Shown here: positions 1 through 6,554 of the stretch, piece by piece
Numbering within the stretch: the first letter of the stretch is position 1
Layout of the letters: each line of letters starts with the position of its first letter
Source: J051 sp040752255
Lineage (GTDB): Bacteria; Armatimonadota; Fimbriimonadia; Fimbriimonadales; ATM1
Assembly (NCBI GenBank): GCA_040752255.1
Contig: JBFMFD010000120.1
Span: 1-7,983, forward strand
DNA length: 7,983 bases
Direction of reading: 5' to 3'
Made by a program: the position numbers and the translations under genes
Notes under the pieces: model-generated
Told to the model about the DNA's origin: nothing
Database searches by the model: none
Seen by the model: only the letters and a program-made list of their open reading frames with translations

Positions 1-728
1 CATTAGCGGCCGCAGAAGGAGGAGGACACGGCGCCGGCACCTGGTGGTCGCCGATCGTCTATTCGGTCTTGGTTTTCCTTCTGATCGTGGTCGCGGCGTC
101 GGTCGCCGTCGGCGAGGCCAAGCGCGTGCGCATCCCCCGGAATCCGATCGCGCGCGTGATGGAGCACGTGTACCTGTTCATCGAGAACATGTGCGTCTCG
201 GTGATTGGGTCGCACGGAACGAAGTACGTGCCGTTCGTCAGCACGATCTTCCTGTTCATCCTGCTGTCTAATCTGTTCGGGATCTTCGGCCTAATGGCGC
301 CGACGTCCGTCTTCGGCGTCACGTTCGGCCTCGCGGTGGTGACCGTGATGTACGTGCAGTACGAGGGCATCCGGGTGAACGGCTTCCTGGGATACGTCAA
401 GCACTTCCTCGGTCCTGAGCTTGGGATTCCTTGGTACGTCGGAGGCATCTTCATCACGCTGCTTCTGTTCGGGGTCGAAGTTATCTCCGAGGCCGCCAAG
501 ATGCTGTCGCTTTCCCTTCGCTTGTACGGGAACATCTCGGGCGAGCACGAGGTCGGCGCGCAGCTGGGGAACCTGGTGCGCATTGGAGACTTTGGCGTAC
601 CGCTGCATGCCTTGCTCTTGCCGCTCGGCGTCTTCGTCTCGGTAGTCCAGGCGCTTGTCTTCACGATTCTCGCATGCGTGTATCTCTCTCTCATGACTGC
701 TCATGAGGCGGAGGGGCATGCGCACTAA
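1..728 (+). CDS. atpB: F-type ATP synthase subunit a (5' partial)
   Basis: Subunit a of the membrane Fo sector provides the ion half-channels beside the rotating c-ring. The frame is open from position 3 to the TAA at 726-728, giving 241 visible residues; the true N-terminus lies before the window. A TTG at 69 could be mistaken for a start, but the coding sequence clearly continues upstream of it. The hallmark helix reads LSLRLYGN, and its arginine (codon 519-521) matches the essential Arg210 of E. coli subunit a. It is followed by the acidic SGEHE stretch. The C-terminal helix VVQALVFTILACVYLSL matches the family's conserved Gln-Ala-x-x-F region (Gln252 in E. coli), and a His-rich tail ends the protein. 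Several hydrophobic helices precede these. It is the first visible gene of the operon, 31 bases before atpE. Identification is secure; only the 5' end is missing. Confidence 0.97.
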   Translation, partial: LAAAEGGGHGAGTWWSPIVYSVLVFLLIVVAASVAVGEAKRVRIPRNPIARVMEHVYLFIENMCVSVIGSHGTKYVPFVSTIFLFILLSNLFGIFGLMAPTSVFGVTFGLAVVTVMYVQYEGIRVNGFLGYVKHFLGPELGIPWYVGGIFITLLLFGVEVISEAAKMLSLSLRLYGNISGEHEVGAQLGNLVRIGDFGVPLHALLLPLGVFVSVVQALVFTILACVYLSLMTAHEAEGHAH

Positions 729-740
729 CAAACCAATCAC

Positions 741-747
741 GGAGGAG
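741..747 (+). promoter_or_regulatory. Strong ribosome binding site of atpE
   Basis: GGAGGAG lies 12 bases before the atpE ATG at 760. It is the strongest Shine-Dalgarno match in the operon, in keeping with the need for many more copies of subunit c than of the other subunits. The higher-translation reading is inference from family stoichiometry. Confidence 0.75.
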
Positions 748-759
748 AACTAAACTACA

Positions 760-1062
760 ATGCTTGCACTTTTTGGAATCGCACTCGGTCTCGGCGTCGC
801 CGTCCTCGGCTGCGGCCTGGGACAAGGGCTCGCGGTCAACGGCGCAATGAACGGCATGGCTCGCCAGCCGGAACTCGCCGGCAAAATCCAAACCGCCATG
901 ATCATCGGCTTGGCGTTCGTCGAGTCGCTCGTCATCTTCACGATGGTCATGTCGTTCCTGTTCCTGGGCAAACTCCCTGAGACCGTCTCGGAGCCCACGG
1001 CTTCCGCCCCGATCGTGCGCGAGATGCCGCAGGCGATGGTCACACCGTCGGAACTGAAGTAA
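760..1062 (+). CDS. atpE: F-type ATP synthase subunit c
   Basis: Subunit c forms the ion-driven rotor ring of Fo. The 100 residues make a two-helix hairpin: helix 1 (about 2-28) with the glycine pattern GCGLGQG used for tight helix packing, a polar loop with the conserved Arg35-Gln36-Pro37 that contacts gamma and epsilon, and helix 2 (about 43-69) with the ion-binding carboxylate Glu55 in FVES. Gln22 in helix 1 and Ser56 after the glutamate match part of the sodium-binding set of Ilyobacter-type rings. The Thr and Tyr of that set are Leu57 and Phe60 here, so ion specificity is uncertain. The usual length is 70-90 residues. The extra length is a Pro/Glu-rich tail from about residue 70, which should face the periplasmic side. 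The ATG at 760 follows a strong ribosome binding site. Confidence 0.97.
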   Translation: MLALFGIALGLGVAVLGCGLGQGLAVNGAMNGMARQPELAGKIQTAMIIGLAFVESLVIFTMVMSFLFLGKLPETVSEPTASAPIVREMPQAMVTPSELK

Positions 1063-1079
1063 CACGGAGCAACTAACTG

Positions 1080-1667
1080 ATGCGCTGGATTCTGTCAATC
1101 GTTGGTGCCGCTGCCTTTTGGTGGCTCTCCACCACGCCGTTCATCGAGGCGACCACGCACGTCCAGATCCTGCAGGACCTGAACCTCAACCTGCAGGTGG
1201 CTTGCGTCCAAATCGGCGTCGTCCTTCTGATGTTCCCCGTCATCGAGATGGCGTTCATCCGCCCGCTGAAAGATGCGCTCGATGCAAGGACGCGGGAGCT
1301 CGAGGGGACCTTCGCCGAGGCGGATAGCCTCAAGGCGCGCATGGAGGAACTCAAGGCCGACTATGAGCAGCGCCTGCAAACCGCGGAAGCCGAAGCGCGC
1401 GAAAAGATCCAGGCGGCGCTCAACGAGGCGAGCCAGATGAAGGAGCAGATCATCTCGGAGGCGCGAACCCAAGCCGAAGAGATTCGCTCCCGAACCATGG
1501 CGGACCTTGAACAGGAGCGCCAAAAGATGATGGTTGACCTGAGGGCGCATGTCGTCGAACTGACGCTGACCGCCACCGAGCGACTCATCGGCTCCTCGAT
1601 GGATGAGCAGAAGCAGCGCGAGTTGGTTGAACACTTCATCGAAAGCGCGGAGGTGAAGGCGCGGTGA
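1080..1667 (+). CDS. atpF: F-type ATP synthase subunit b, with N-terminal extension
   Basis: Subunit b forms the peripheral stalk that stops alpha/beta from turning with the rotor. It has 195 residues, compared with 156 in E. coli. Residues 3-17 form a first hydrophobic stretch. The usual membrane anchor follows at about 37-61, beginning LNLNLQ and ending before RPLKDALDAR, which corresponds to the family's PL-x-x-A/I-x-x-R motif. Residues 64-155 are a charged, Ala/Glu-rich coiled coil, and 156-190 form the delta-binding C-terminal end (LTLTATERLIGSSMD). The extra N-terminal segment could be a cleaved signal peptide or a second helix. The ATG at 1080 has GGAG ten bases upstream, and no later in-frame ATG precedes the anchor helix, so this start is preferred. 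The TGA overlaps the atpH start codon, suggesting coupled translation. Confidence 0.95.
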   Translation: MRWILSIVGAAAFWWLSTTPFIEATTHVQILQDLNLNLQVACVQIGVVLLMFPVIEMAFIRPLKDALDARTRELEGTFAEADSLKARMEELKADYEQRLQTAEAEAREKIQAALNEASQMKEQIISEARTQAEEIRSRTMADLEQERQKMMVDLRAHVVELTLTATERLIGSSMDEQKQRELVEHFIESAEVKAR

Positions 1668-2215
1668 ACCCGCAAGTCGCCCGCCGCTACGCAGCCGCCG
1701 CGTACCAAGTCGCCAAGCGACACAACTCCGTCCAAGAGGTGCAGGACGACCTCGACGCCATCGTGCAACTGCTGGAGGCGAGGGAGGACCTGCGCGAGGT
1801 TATCGAAAGCCCCAAGATTGACCGTGAGCGCAAACTCAAGCTGATCGGCTCGCTCTTCTCCGACAGGGCACGGCCGATCACACTGCGGCTGCTACGCTTG
1901 CTCGTCGAGAAGCGCCGCGAAGAGGAGTTGACTCTGATTCGAGACGCGTATCAACGCATCCGCGAGGAGGACCAGAGCATCCTGCGCATCCGAATCCGCT
2001 CCGCCTCATCGCTGACCGACGACTCCGTCCAACGCATCGCCGACCGCATCGCCGAGCAGACGAACATGCGGGTGCTGTCGGAGGCGGAAGTGGACCCCAA
2101 CCTTATCGGCGGCGTCACCGTTCAGTACGGCGACTATGTGCTCGACGGCTCGGTGCAGGGTCACCTGAAGCGCCTGCGAGAGCGACTGTACTATGACATT
2201 CTCAAACAAGGGTAA
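1664..2215 (+). CDS. atpH: F-type ATP synthase subunit delta
   Basis: Subunit delta caps the F1 head and joins it to subunit b. The 183 residues start with the family opening ARRYAAAAYQVAK (residues 6-18), run through an alpha-helical N-terminal domain (about 1-105) that binds alpha, and end with the conserved C-terminal signature DPNLIGGVTVQYGDYVLDGS (residues 144-163) before a final helix. Length is normal for the family (about 175-185). The start is GTG at 1664, in a GTGA overlap with the atpF stop, and it gives the expected N-terminus directly; translation is probably coupled to atpF. The next gene, atpA, starts six bases after the stop. Confidence 0.95.
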   Translation: MNPQVARRYAAAAYQVAKRHNSVQEVQDDLDAIVQLLEAREDLREVIESPKIDRERKLKLIGSLFSDRARPITLRLLRLLVEKRREEELTLIRDAYQRIREEDQSILRIRIRSASSLTDDSVQRIADRIAEQTNMRVLSEAEVDPNLIGGVTVQYGDYVLDGSVQGHLKRLRERLYYDILKQG

Positions 2216-2221
2216 CAACTG

Positions 2222-3793
2222 ATGGCAATTCGACCGGAAGAGATTACGAGCATTCTTGCGAAAGAACTCGAAGGACTGACATCCGACGCGCAAACTGAGC
2301 ACGTCGGCACCGTCTTACAAGTGGGCGACGGCATCGCCCGCGTGCACGGCCTGCCCGACTGCCAGATGGGTGAACTGCTCGAGTTCCCCGGCGGCGTTAT
2401 GGGCCTCGCCCTCAACCTCGAAGAGGACTCGATCGGCGCCGTGCTCATGGGCAGCGACGAGAACATCAAGGAGGGCGACCCAGTTCGCGAAACCGGCCGC
2501 ATCATCTCGGTGCCTGTTGGAAAGGGGCTGCTCGGCCGCGTCGTCAACCCGCTTGGGCAGCCGCTCGACGGCAAAGGTCCGATTCCGAGCGACGAGACCC
2601 GCCTCGTCGAGGTCATCGCTCCGGGCGTCGTGAAGCGTCAGCCGGTGAAGGAACCGCTGCAAACGGGAATCAAGGCGATTGACGCGATGATTCCGATCGG
2701 AAGAGGGCAGCGCGAACTCATCATCGGGGACCGCCAAACCGGAAAGACCGCCATCTGCATTGACACGATCATCAATCAGAAGCAGACGCACGACCCGGGC
2801 GGCAGCCCCGTCTACTGCATCTATGTCGCCATCGGGCAACGCATGGCGAGCGTCCGACGCGTGGTAGCGGCCCTCGAAGAGCACGGCGCGATGGACTACA
2901 CCATCGTGGTCGTCGCCGAGGCTTCCGAGACCGACGCGCTCCAGTACCTCGCACCGTTCGCCGGTTGCGCGATGGGCGAGTACTTCCGCGACAACGGAAT
3001 GCACGCCCTCGCGGTCTACGACGACCTCTCCAAGCACGCCGCGGCGTACCGAACGATGTCGCTACTCCTCAGGCGGCCGCCGGGGCGCGAGGCGTATCCG
3101 GGCGACGTGTTCTATCTGCACAGTCGCCTTCTCGAGCGCGCCGCGAAGATGAACGACGACGAGGGCGGCGGATCGCTTACGGCGCTCCCCATCATCGAAA
3201 CGCAGGCGGGCGACGTGTCCGCCTACATTCCAACCAACGTCATCTCGATTACCGACGGCCAGATCTACCTCGAGCCCGACCTCTTCTTCGCGGGCGTTCG
3301 CCCCGCGATCAACGTCGGCATCTCGGTCTCACGGGTGGGCGGAAGCGCGCAGATCAAAGCGATGAAGTCGGTTGCCGGAAAGATGAAACTCGAGATGGCG
3401 CAGTATCGCGAGGTCCAGGCGTTCGCTCAGTTTGCAAGCGACCTTGACAAGGCAACCCAGGCGCAGCTTGCCCGCGGCCAACGCCTAACGGAGCTGCTGA
3501 AGCAGGACATCTACTCGCCGTATGACGTAGTAGACCAAATCTTTGCTATCTACGCCGGCACGGGCGGATATCTCGACAAGATCGAGGTCGCTGAGATCCA
3601 AGAGTTCGAGCGCGGGCTGCTCTCGTTCCTCCACGGGCAGTACCCCGACCTCATCGAGAAGGTGCGCTCAACCAGAGAGTGGACCGAAGACGTTCAAGAG
3701 ACCGCAGACAAGGCGATGCGCGAGTACCAGGAGCAGTTCATCGCCGCGCGAGAGTCGAAGCAGCAAGAGGCGGTAGCGGCGGAAGTCTCGTAA
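2222..3793 (+). CDS. atpA: F-type ATP synthase subunit alpha
   Basis: Subunit alpha is the non-catalytic nucleotide-binding subunit of the F1 hexamer. It has 523 residues, slightly longer than the usual 500-515 because of a Gln/Ala-rich C-terminal end. An N-terminal beta-barrel domain (about 25-95) precedes the nucleotide-binding domain, which has Walker A GDRQTGKT at 169-176, the Walker B-like YDDLSKHA at 266-273, and the invariant LLLRRPPGREAYPGD at 281-295. The arginine finger is in SVSRVGGSAQ (Arg371), which contributes to the catalytic site on the neighbouring beta subunit. The helical C-terminal domain follows. All key residues are present, so the protein should be functional. AAGGG at 2208-2212 lies nine bases before the ATG. 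Its obligate partner beta is not encoded in this window. Confidence 0.99.
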   Translation: MAIRPEEITSILAKELEGLTSDAQTEHVGTVLQVGDGIARVHGLPDCQMGELLEFPGGVMGLALNLEEDSIGAVLMGSDENIKEGDPVRETGRIISVPVGKGLLGRVVNPLGQPLDGKGPIPSDETRLVEVIAPGVVKRQPVKEPLQTGIKAIDAMIPIGRGQRELIIGDRQTGKTAICIDTIINQKQTHDPGGSPVYCIYVAIGQRMASVRRVVAALEEHGAMDYTIVVVAEASETDALQYLAPFAGCAMGEYFRDNGMHALAVYDDLSKHAAAYRTMSLLLRRPPGREAYPGDVFYLHSRLLERAAKMNDDEGGGSLTALPIIETQAGDVSAYIPTNVISITDGQIYLEPDLFFAGVRPAINVGISVSRVGGSAQIKAMKSVAGKMKLEMAQYREVQAFAQFASDLDKATQAQLARGQRLTELLKQDIYSPYDVVDQIFAIYAGTGGYLDKIEVAEIQEFERGLLSFLHGQYPDLIEKVRSTREWTEDVQETADKAMREYQEQFIAARESKQQEAVAAEVS

Positions 3794-3803
3794 CACAAAG
3801 AGC

Positions 3804-4673
3804 ATGGCGACGCTGAAGCAACTCCGTCAGAGAATTCGCTCCGCGAAGAGCATCCAACAGATTACGCGGGCGATGAAGTTGGTTGCCGCCGCGCGCCTGT
3901 TGAAAGCGCAGGAGCGAGCGACCAAGGCGAGACCCTACGCCGACGGGATGCGGGTGTTGATGGCGAACCTCGCCGAAATGGGCGACATGCCCAGCCATCC
4001 GCTGCTCGAGCGCAGGCCGGTCGAGAAGTACGTGCTCGTTCCGATGACCGCTGAGCGGGGGCTTTGCGGCTCGTTCAACACGAACCTGATTCGGCGCGCC
4101 CATGACTTCGTTCGCACAAGCGAAGGCGCCCCAGCGATCGCAGGCGTCGGACGGAAGGGATATCAGTACTTCGCGAAGCGCGACTTCGAGATGCTGTATC
4201 AGATGAGCTTGCCGACCTCCGGCCCGACGATCGAGCACGCGCGCGAACTCACGAACTACCTCACCGACCTGTTCACGTCAGGCGAGGCGGATGCGGTGTA
4301 CCTTGCGTACAGCAAGTTCCACTCGGCGATTCGGCAGACGCCCGAGGTTGTGCAGCTGCTTCCGATCGAGCCGCCGACTCACGAGCGCGGGCAGCATGGC
4401 GGCGGCTTCAGCAAGGCATATTCCTTTGAGCCGGAGCCGGGCGCGCTGCTCGGCCAACTCCTTCCCCGCTACGCGCTGACCGTGGTTTTCCAAGCGCTGC
4501 TCGAGTCCGCCGCGAGCGAGCACGGCGCGCGGATGACCGCCATGACCAGCGCGACCGACAACGCAGGCGAGATGATCCGCTCCCTAACGCTTCAAGCGAA
4601 CCGGCAACGCCAAGCCGCCATCACCAAGGAGATCCTCGAGATCGTCGGCGGGGCGGAAGCGCTGAAGGGATAA
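3804..4673 (+). CDS. atpG: F-type ATP synthase subunit gamma
   Basis: Subunit gamma is the rotating central shaft that connects the c-ring to the alpha/beta head. The 289 residues match the usual length (about 285-295). The N-terminal helix contains IQQITRAMKLVAAARL (17-32), the family signature that lies inside the hexamer. The central domain has the conserved ERGLCGSFN (84-92), close to the DRGLCGGLN motif of E. coli. The C-terminal helix carries MTAMTSATDNAGEMI (244-258), which contacts beta, and ends in ITKEILEIVGGAEAL. There is no clear Shine-Dalgarno sequence: only ten bases separate it from the atpA stop, so it probably depends on coupling or read-through from atpA. The expected next genes (atpD, atpC) are absent, and the last 90 bases overlap a gene on the other strand. 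Confidence 0.98.
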   Translation: MATLKQLRQRIRSAKSIQQITRAMKLVAAARLLKAQERATKARPYADGMRVLMANLAEMGDMPSHPLLERRPVEKYVLVPMTAERGLCGSFNTNLIRRAHDFVRTSEGAPAIAGVGRKGYQYFAKRDFEMLYQMSLPTSGPTIEHARELTNYLTDLFTSGEADAVYLAYSKFHSAIRQTPEVVQLLPIEPPTHERGQHGGGFSKAYSFEPEPGALLGQLLPRYALTVVFQALLESAASEHGARMTAMTSATDNAGEMIRSLTLQANRQRQAAITKEILEIVGGAEALKG

Positions 4674-5087
4674 GGGCTCGTTTGCGCCGTACAGACTCAT
4701 GCCACACGGGGGCCGTGGTTGCGCGTCGAGCGAGGGCCATTGGGATTCGACCGGCAATAGTTGCACGAAAAGATACAGCAGCCAGATGGCTACGAGGCCG
4801 AGGGTCAAGTGGAGGAGGATACGAGGTAGCCTACCATGGAAACCACTGGACGTAGTTGTGACCCCTGAGCGAAGCGCGATGTCTGCAACGCGTGCCGCCG
4901 TCGCAGTCACAAGCAGGACGGCCAGCACGGTGAAGAACGACCATCGCAGCACACCCCGCCCGTGCTCAGAAACGGTCGGAGCCAGTTGATACCATATCAC
5001 CACAAGCGCCAATAGACTGAGATAGAACAGCTTATCCATGCAGGGACCAGCTCGTGCGAGGAGGCTTACCAACCTTGAGCGTCTCAT
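4584..5087 (-). CDS. Hypothetical three-helix membrane protein
   Basis: I do not recognise this 167-residue protein. Counting from the internal Met17, hydrophobic segments lie at about 5-20, 31-56 and 73-95, separated by short polar loops, with a soluble tail of about 50 residues. This composition is typical of a real small inner-membrane protein. The start is uncertain: ATG at 5087 gives a basic MRRSR leader, ATG at 5039 gives 151 residues beginning MDKLFYLS, and neither has a good ribosome binding site. Its last 90 bases lie inside atpG on the opposite strand, so the C-terminus (from about residue 138) is read from the complement of the gamma gene and may not be conserved. It is the last gene of the accessory unit, 51 bases after the preceding gene. 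It could be a second immunity-like membrane protein, but that is speculation. Confidence 0.6.
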   Translation of the reverse strand: MRRSRLVSLLARAGPCMDKLFYLSLLALVVIWYQLAPTVSEHGRGVLRWSFFTVLAVLLVTATAARVADIALRSGVTTTSSGFHGRLPRILLHLTLGLVAIWLLYLFVQLLPVESQWPSLDAQPRPPCGMSLYGANEPLSLQRFRPADDLEDLLGDGGLALPVRLKR

Positions 5088-5138
5088 GTTAATTGGACCG
5101 CCCCATCAGGACGCGGCAGGGCGGGTGCCCACCGCTCG

Positions 5139-5741
5139 TCACGAGTACGCTCGCACAACATCGATCAAGATCCCGCCGTCGTCCACAAACAGGCAAACGT
5201 AGTCTCCGCGAGGGACATCGAGGTAGAGGTACACGCTTGCCGTCACGGCGCGGGCACGCTCCAACGTCCAGCTCGTTGGGGGGAATGGACTCTTTCCGTT
5301 CTCCACGTCCTCCCGGACGATGACCTCCGCGGGGGCGCCGATAGCTTCGACAACTTCGGAGATCGGACGCCCAATCATTCCCCGCGCGCGAGATTCGACC
5401 GCGCGCCTCTCCCTCCAGAGCTCCCTGCCGCTCCAGACTACAACCCCTACACCAACAGCAGCGCCCAAGAGGTTGATCGGCCACAGCGCGAGTCCCTTGG
5501 TGCCCGAGAACGCTCTGAGGGATTGTATCGTGAACCAGAGGCCCAGAAGCAGGGGAGCAGTTGAGTCGACAAGGCTCTTCGTCCGTTTCTGGTCTCGCAG
5601 GAGGAACATGCCTACAGTTAGCGCGACAAGCACCACGGCGATGGAGGCCCTGCGCAACGTTGTTGTGCCGAACATGAGCATGCCCACGACGGCGAACATC
5701 ATTGCGGCGTACAGCCCTGCGCGGAATCGTCTACCCAGCAC
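5139..5741 (-). CDS. Four-helix membrane protein with BamE-like C-terminal domain; candidate immunity protein
   Basis: This 200-residue protein is unrecognised as a whole. Hydrophobic segments lie at about 10-26, 31-48, 61-77 and 86-104, followed by a basic linker (RELWRERRAVESR) and a soluble domain at 120-200. That domain has the layout of BamE/SmpA-type folds: GRPISEVVEAIGAP (124-137), then strands with YLYLDVP (171-177), and a last hairpin, YVCLFVDDGGILIDVV (181-196). The resemblance is by eye and is not a database result. The start is GTG at 5741, three bases after the Rhs stop, with AGGG six bases upstream that itself overlaps that stop region, so translation is probably coupled to the Rhs gene. 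Genes directly after Rhs toxin tails often encode the matching immunity protein, and a membrane protein would suit a membrane-targeting tail. This role is inferred. Confidence 0.78.
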   Translation of the reverse strand: MLGRRFRAGLYAAMMFAVVGMLMFGTTTLRRASIAVVLVALTVGMFLLRDQKRTKSLVDSTAPLLLGLWFTIQSLRAFSGTKGLALWPINLLGAAVGVGVVVWSGRELWRERRAVESRARGMIGRPISEVVEAIGAPAEVIVREDVENGKSPFPPTSWTLERARAVTASVYLYLDVPRGDYVCLFVDDGGILIDVVRAYS

Positions 5742-5744
5742 GAA

Positions 5745-6554
5745 TCACCCTATTCGCGGCTCTGGTGCGATGGGCGCCACTGCGGGATCCGGCCGTTCCG
5801 GCCATCCGCCCTTTCCGCCACACCCAATGGCAAACCGCAGCTTCTCCCGTAGGAGCCAGCAACATAAGTCATCGCAGAACAGCACACCTGCAATCGCGCC
5901 GAGCCCAGCACCAACGCCTGCGCCCACTCCGGGAGCGACGATGTTGCCGATGGTTGCACCGAGCGTGGCACCCAGTCCTTGGCAACAAGTAATGCACACT
6001 CGCAGCAGATCGTCCGGGGTGTCGTTTCCAGTTTGCCACGCATCGAGAATACATGAGATCAGGGCGACGGCTCCCGTCAACCGCGTACCGAAGCGGCCCT
6101 GGTTGCGGAGATACGTCCTGCGGGCCTGATGTCCTCCCGCGACCCTCCTAGGGTTCTGTTCCTGCTCTCCGCTCGGATCAATCCCCATCGTCGCGTTGTT
6201 ACCGACGTACCCGTACAAGTTCAAGCTCGGCACCGGGTCCCAGCTCCAGAACCGCCCGTGCGCGGGTGAATAGTAGCGTACGCCGAGCAAGAGCAAGCCC
6301 GACGAAGAGCCCATCGCGCCGTCGTCGTAGTAGCCGTACTGACCCACGTAGCGGAAGGGGTTCACGCTCGTGCCGCTCGAAGACTCCACGACTCCAAACG
6401 CGTTGTACTCGTACGTGTCGGTGACGGTTTCACTGGAGTCGGTGAGGGCGCGAGTCGAACCTACGGCGTCGAAGTGGAAGTAGCGCTTCGTCCCCTCGCG
6501 GTTCGTGCTGATGAGGCCGAGCCCCCACGTGTTCACAGCCTTGGTCGAGGGCAT
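5745..6554 (-). CDS. Short Rhs/YD-repeat core protein with Cys-rich glycine-zipper tail; candidate polymorphic toxin fragment
   Basis: From the ATG at 6554 this is a 269-residue protein. Residues 7-129 are the C-terminal end of an Rhs core: WGLGLIS (10-16), YFHFDAVGSTRALTD (25-39), NPFRYVGQYGYYD (65-77), GVRYYSPAHGRFWSWDP (91-107), and the family boundary NLYGYVGNNATMGIDPSG (112-129). After the boundary comes a 140-residue tail with eight cysteines and a glycine-zipper stretch (about 192-224, with repeated G-x-x-x-G and G-x-G spacing), ending in a Pro-rich segment. Full Rhs proteins exceed 1000 residues; almost all YD repeats and any secretion domain are missing. The frame stays open to 6767, but that part overlaps a convincing membrane-protein gene, so the ATG in the TGATG overlap is preferred. 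AAGGA lies 13 bases upstream. It could be an orphan toxin tip or a degraded remnant; no known toxin motif is seen. Confidence 0.88.
   Translation of the reverse strand: MPSTKAVNTWGLGLISTNREGTKRYFHFDAVGSTRALTDSSETVTDTYEYNAFGVVESSSGTSVNPFRYVGQYGYYDDGAMGSSSGLLLLGVRYYSPAHGRFWSWDPVPSLNLYGYVGNNATMGIDPSGEQEQNPRRVAGGHQARRTYLRNQGRFGTRLTGAVALISCILDAWQTGNDTPDDLLRVCITCCQGLGATLGATIGNIVAPGVGAGVGAGLGAIAGVLFCDDLCCWLLREKLRFAIGCGGKGGWPERPDPAVAPIAPEPRIG

Noticed and set aside
59..694. Long minus-strand open frame (211 residues) opposite atpB
   Set aside because: It lies entirely within the conserved subunit a gene and is an antisense shadow with no domain features.
2315..3037. Minus-strand open frame (240 residues) opposite atpA
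   Set aside because: It is a shadow of the highly conserved alpha subunit; high G+C makes long antisense frames common.
4705..4717. CACGG/CCGTG hairpin shortly after atpG as a possible terminator
   Set aside because: The stem has only five pairs with a three-base loop, and no T-run follows; it also lies within the opposing gene.
5098..5124. CCGCCC/GGGCGG inverted repeat in the 51-base gap between two minus-strand genes
   Set aside because: Six pairs with a 15-base loop in GC-rich DNA is easily due to chance, and no T-run follows in the transcribed direction.
5089..5484. Minus-strand frame of 131 residues overlapping the BamE-like gene
   Set aside because: It is Arg/Gly/Cys-rich shadow sequence in another frame of a better-supported gene.
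5320..6129. Long plus-strand open frame (269 residues) rich in Ser, Pro, Thr and Arg
   Set aside because: It is antisense to the Rhs gene, whose core motifs are unmistakable, and to the next gene. Its composition is that of a complement-frame shadow, with no recognisable motif.
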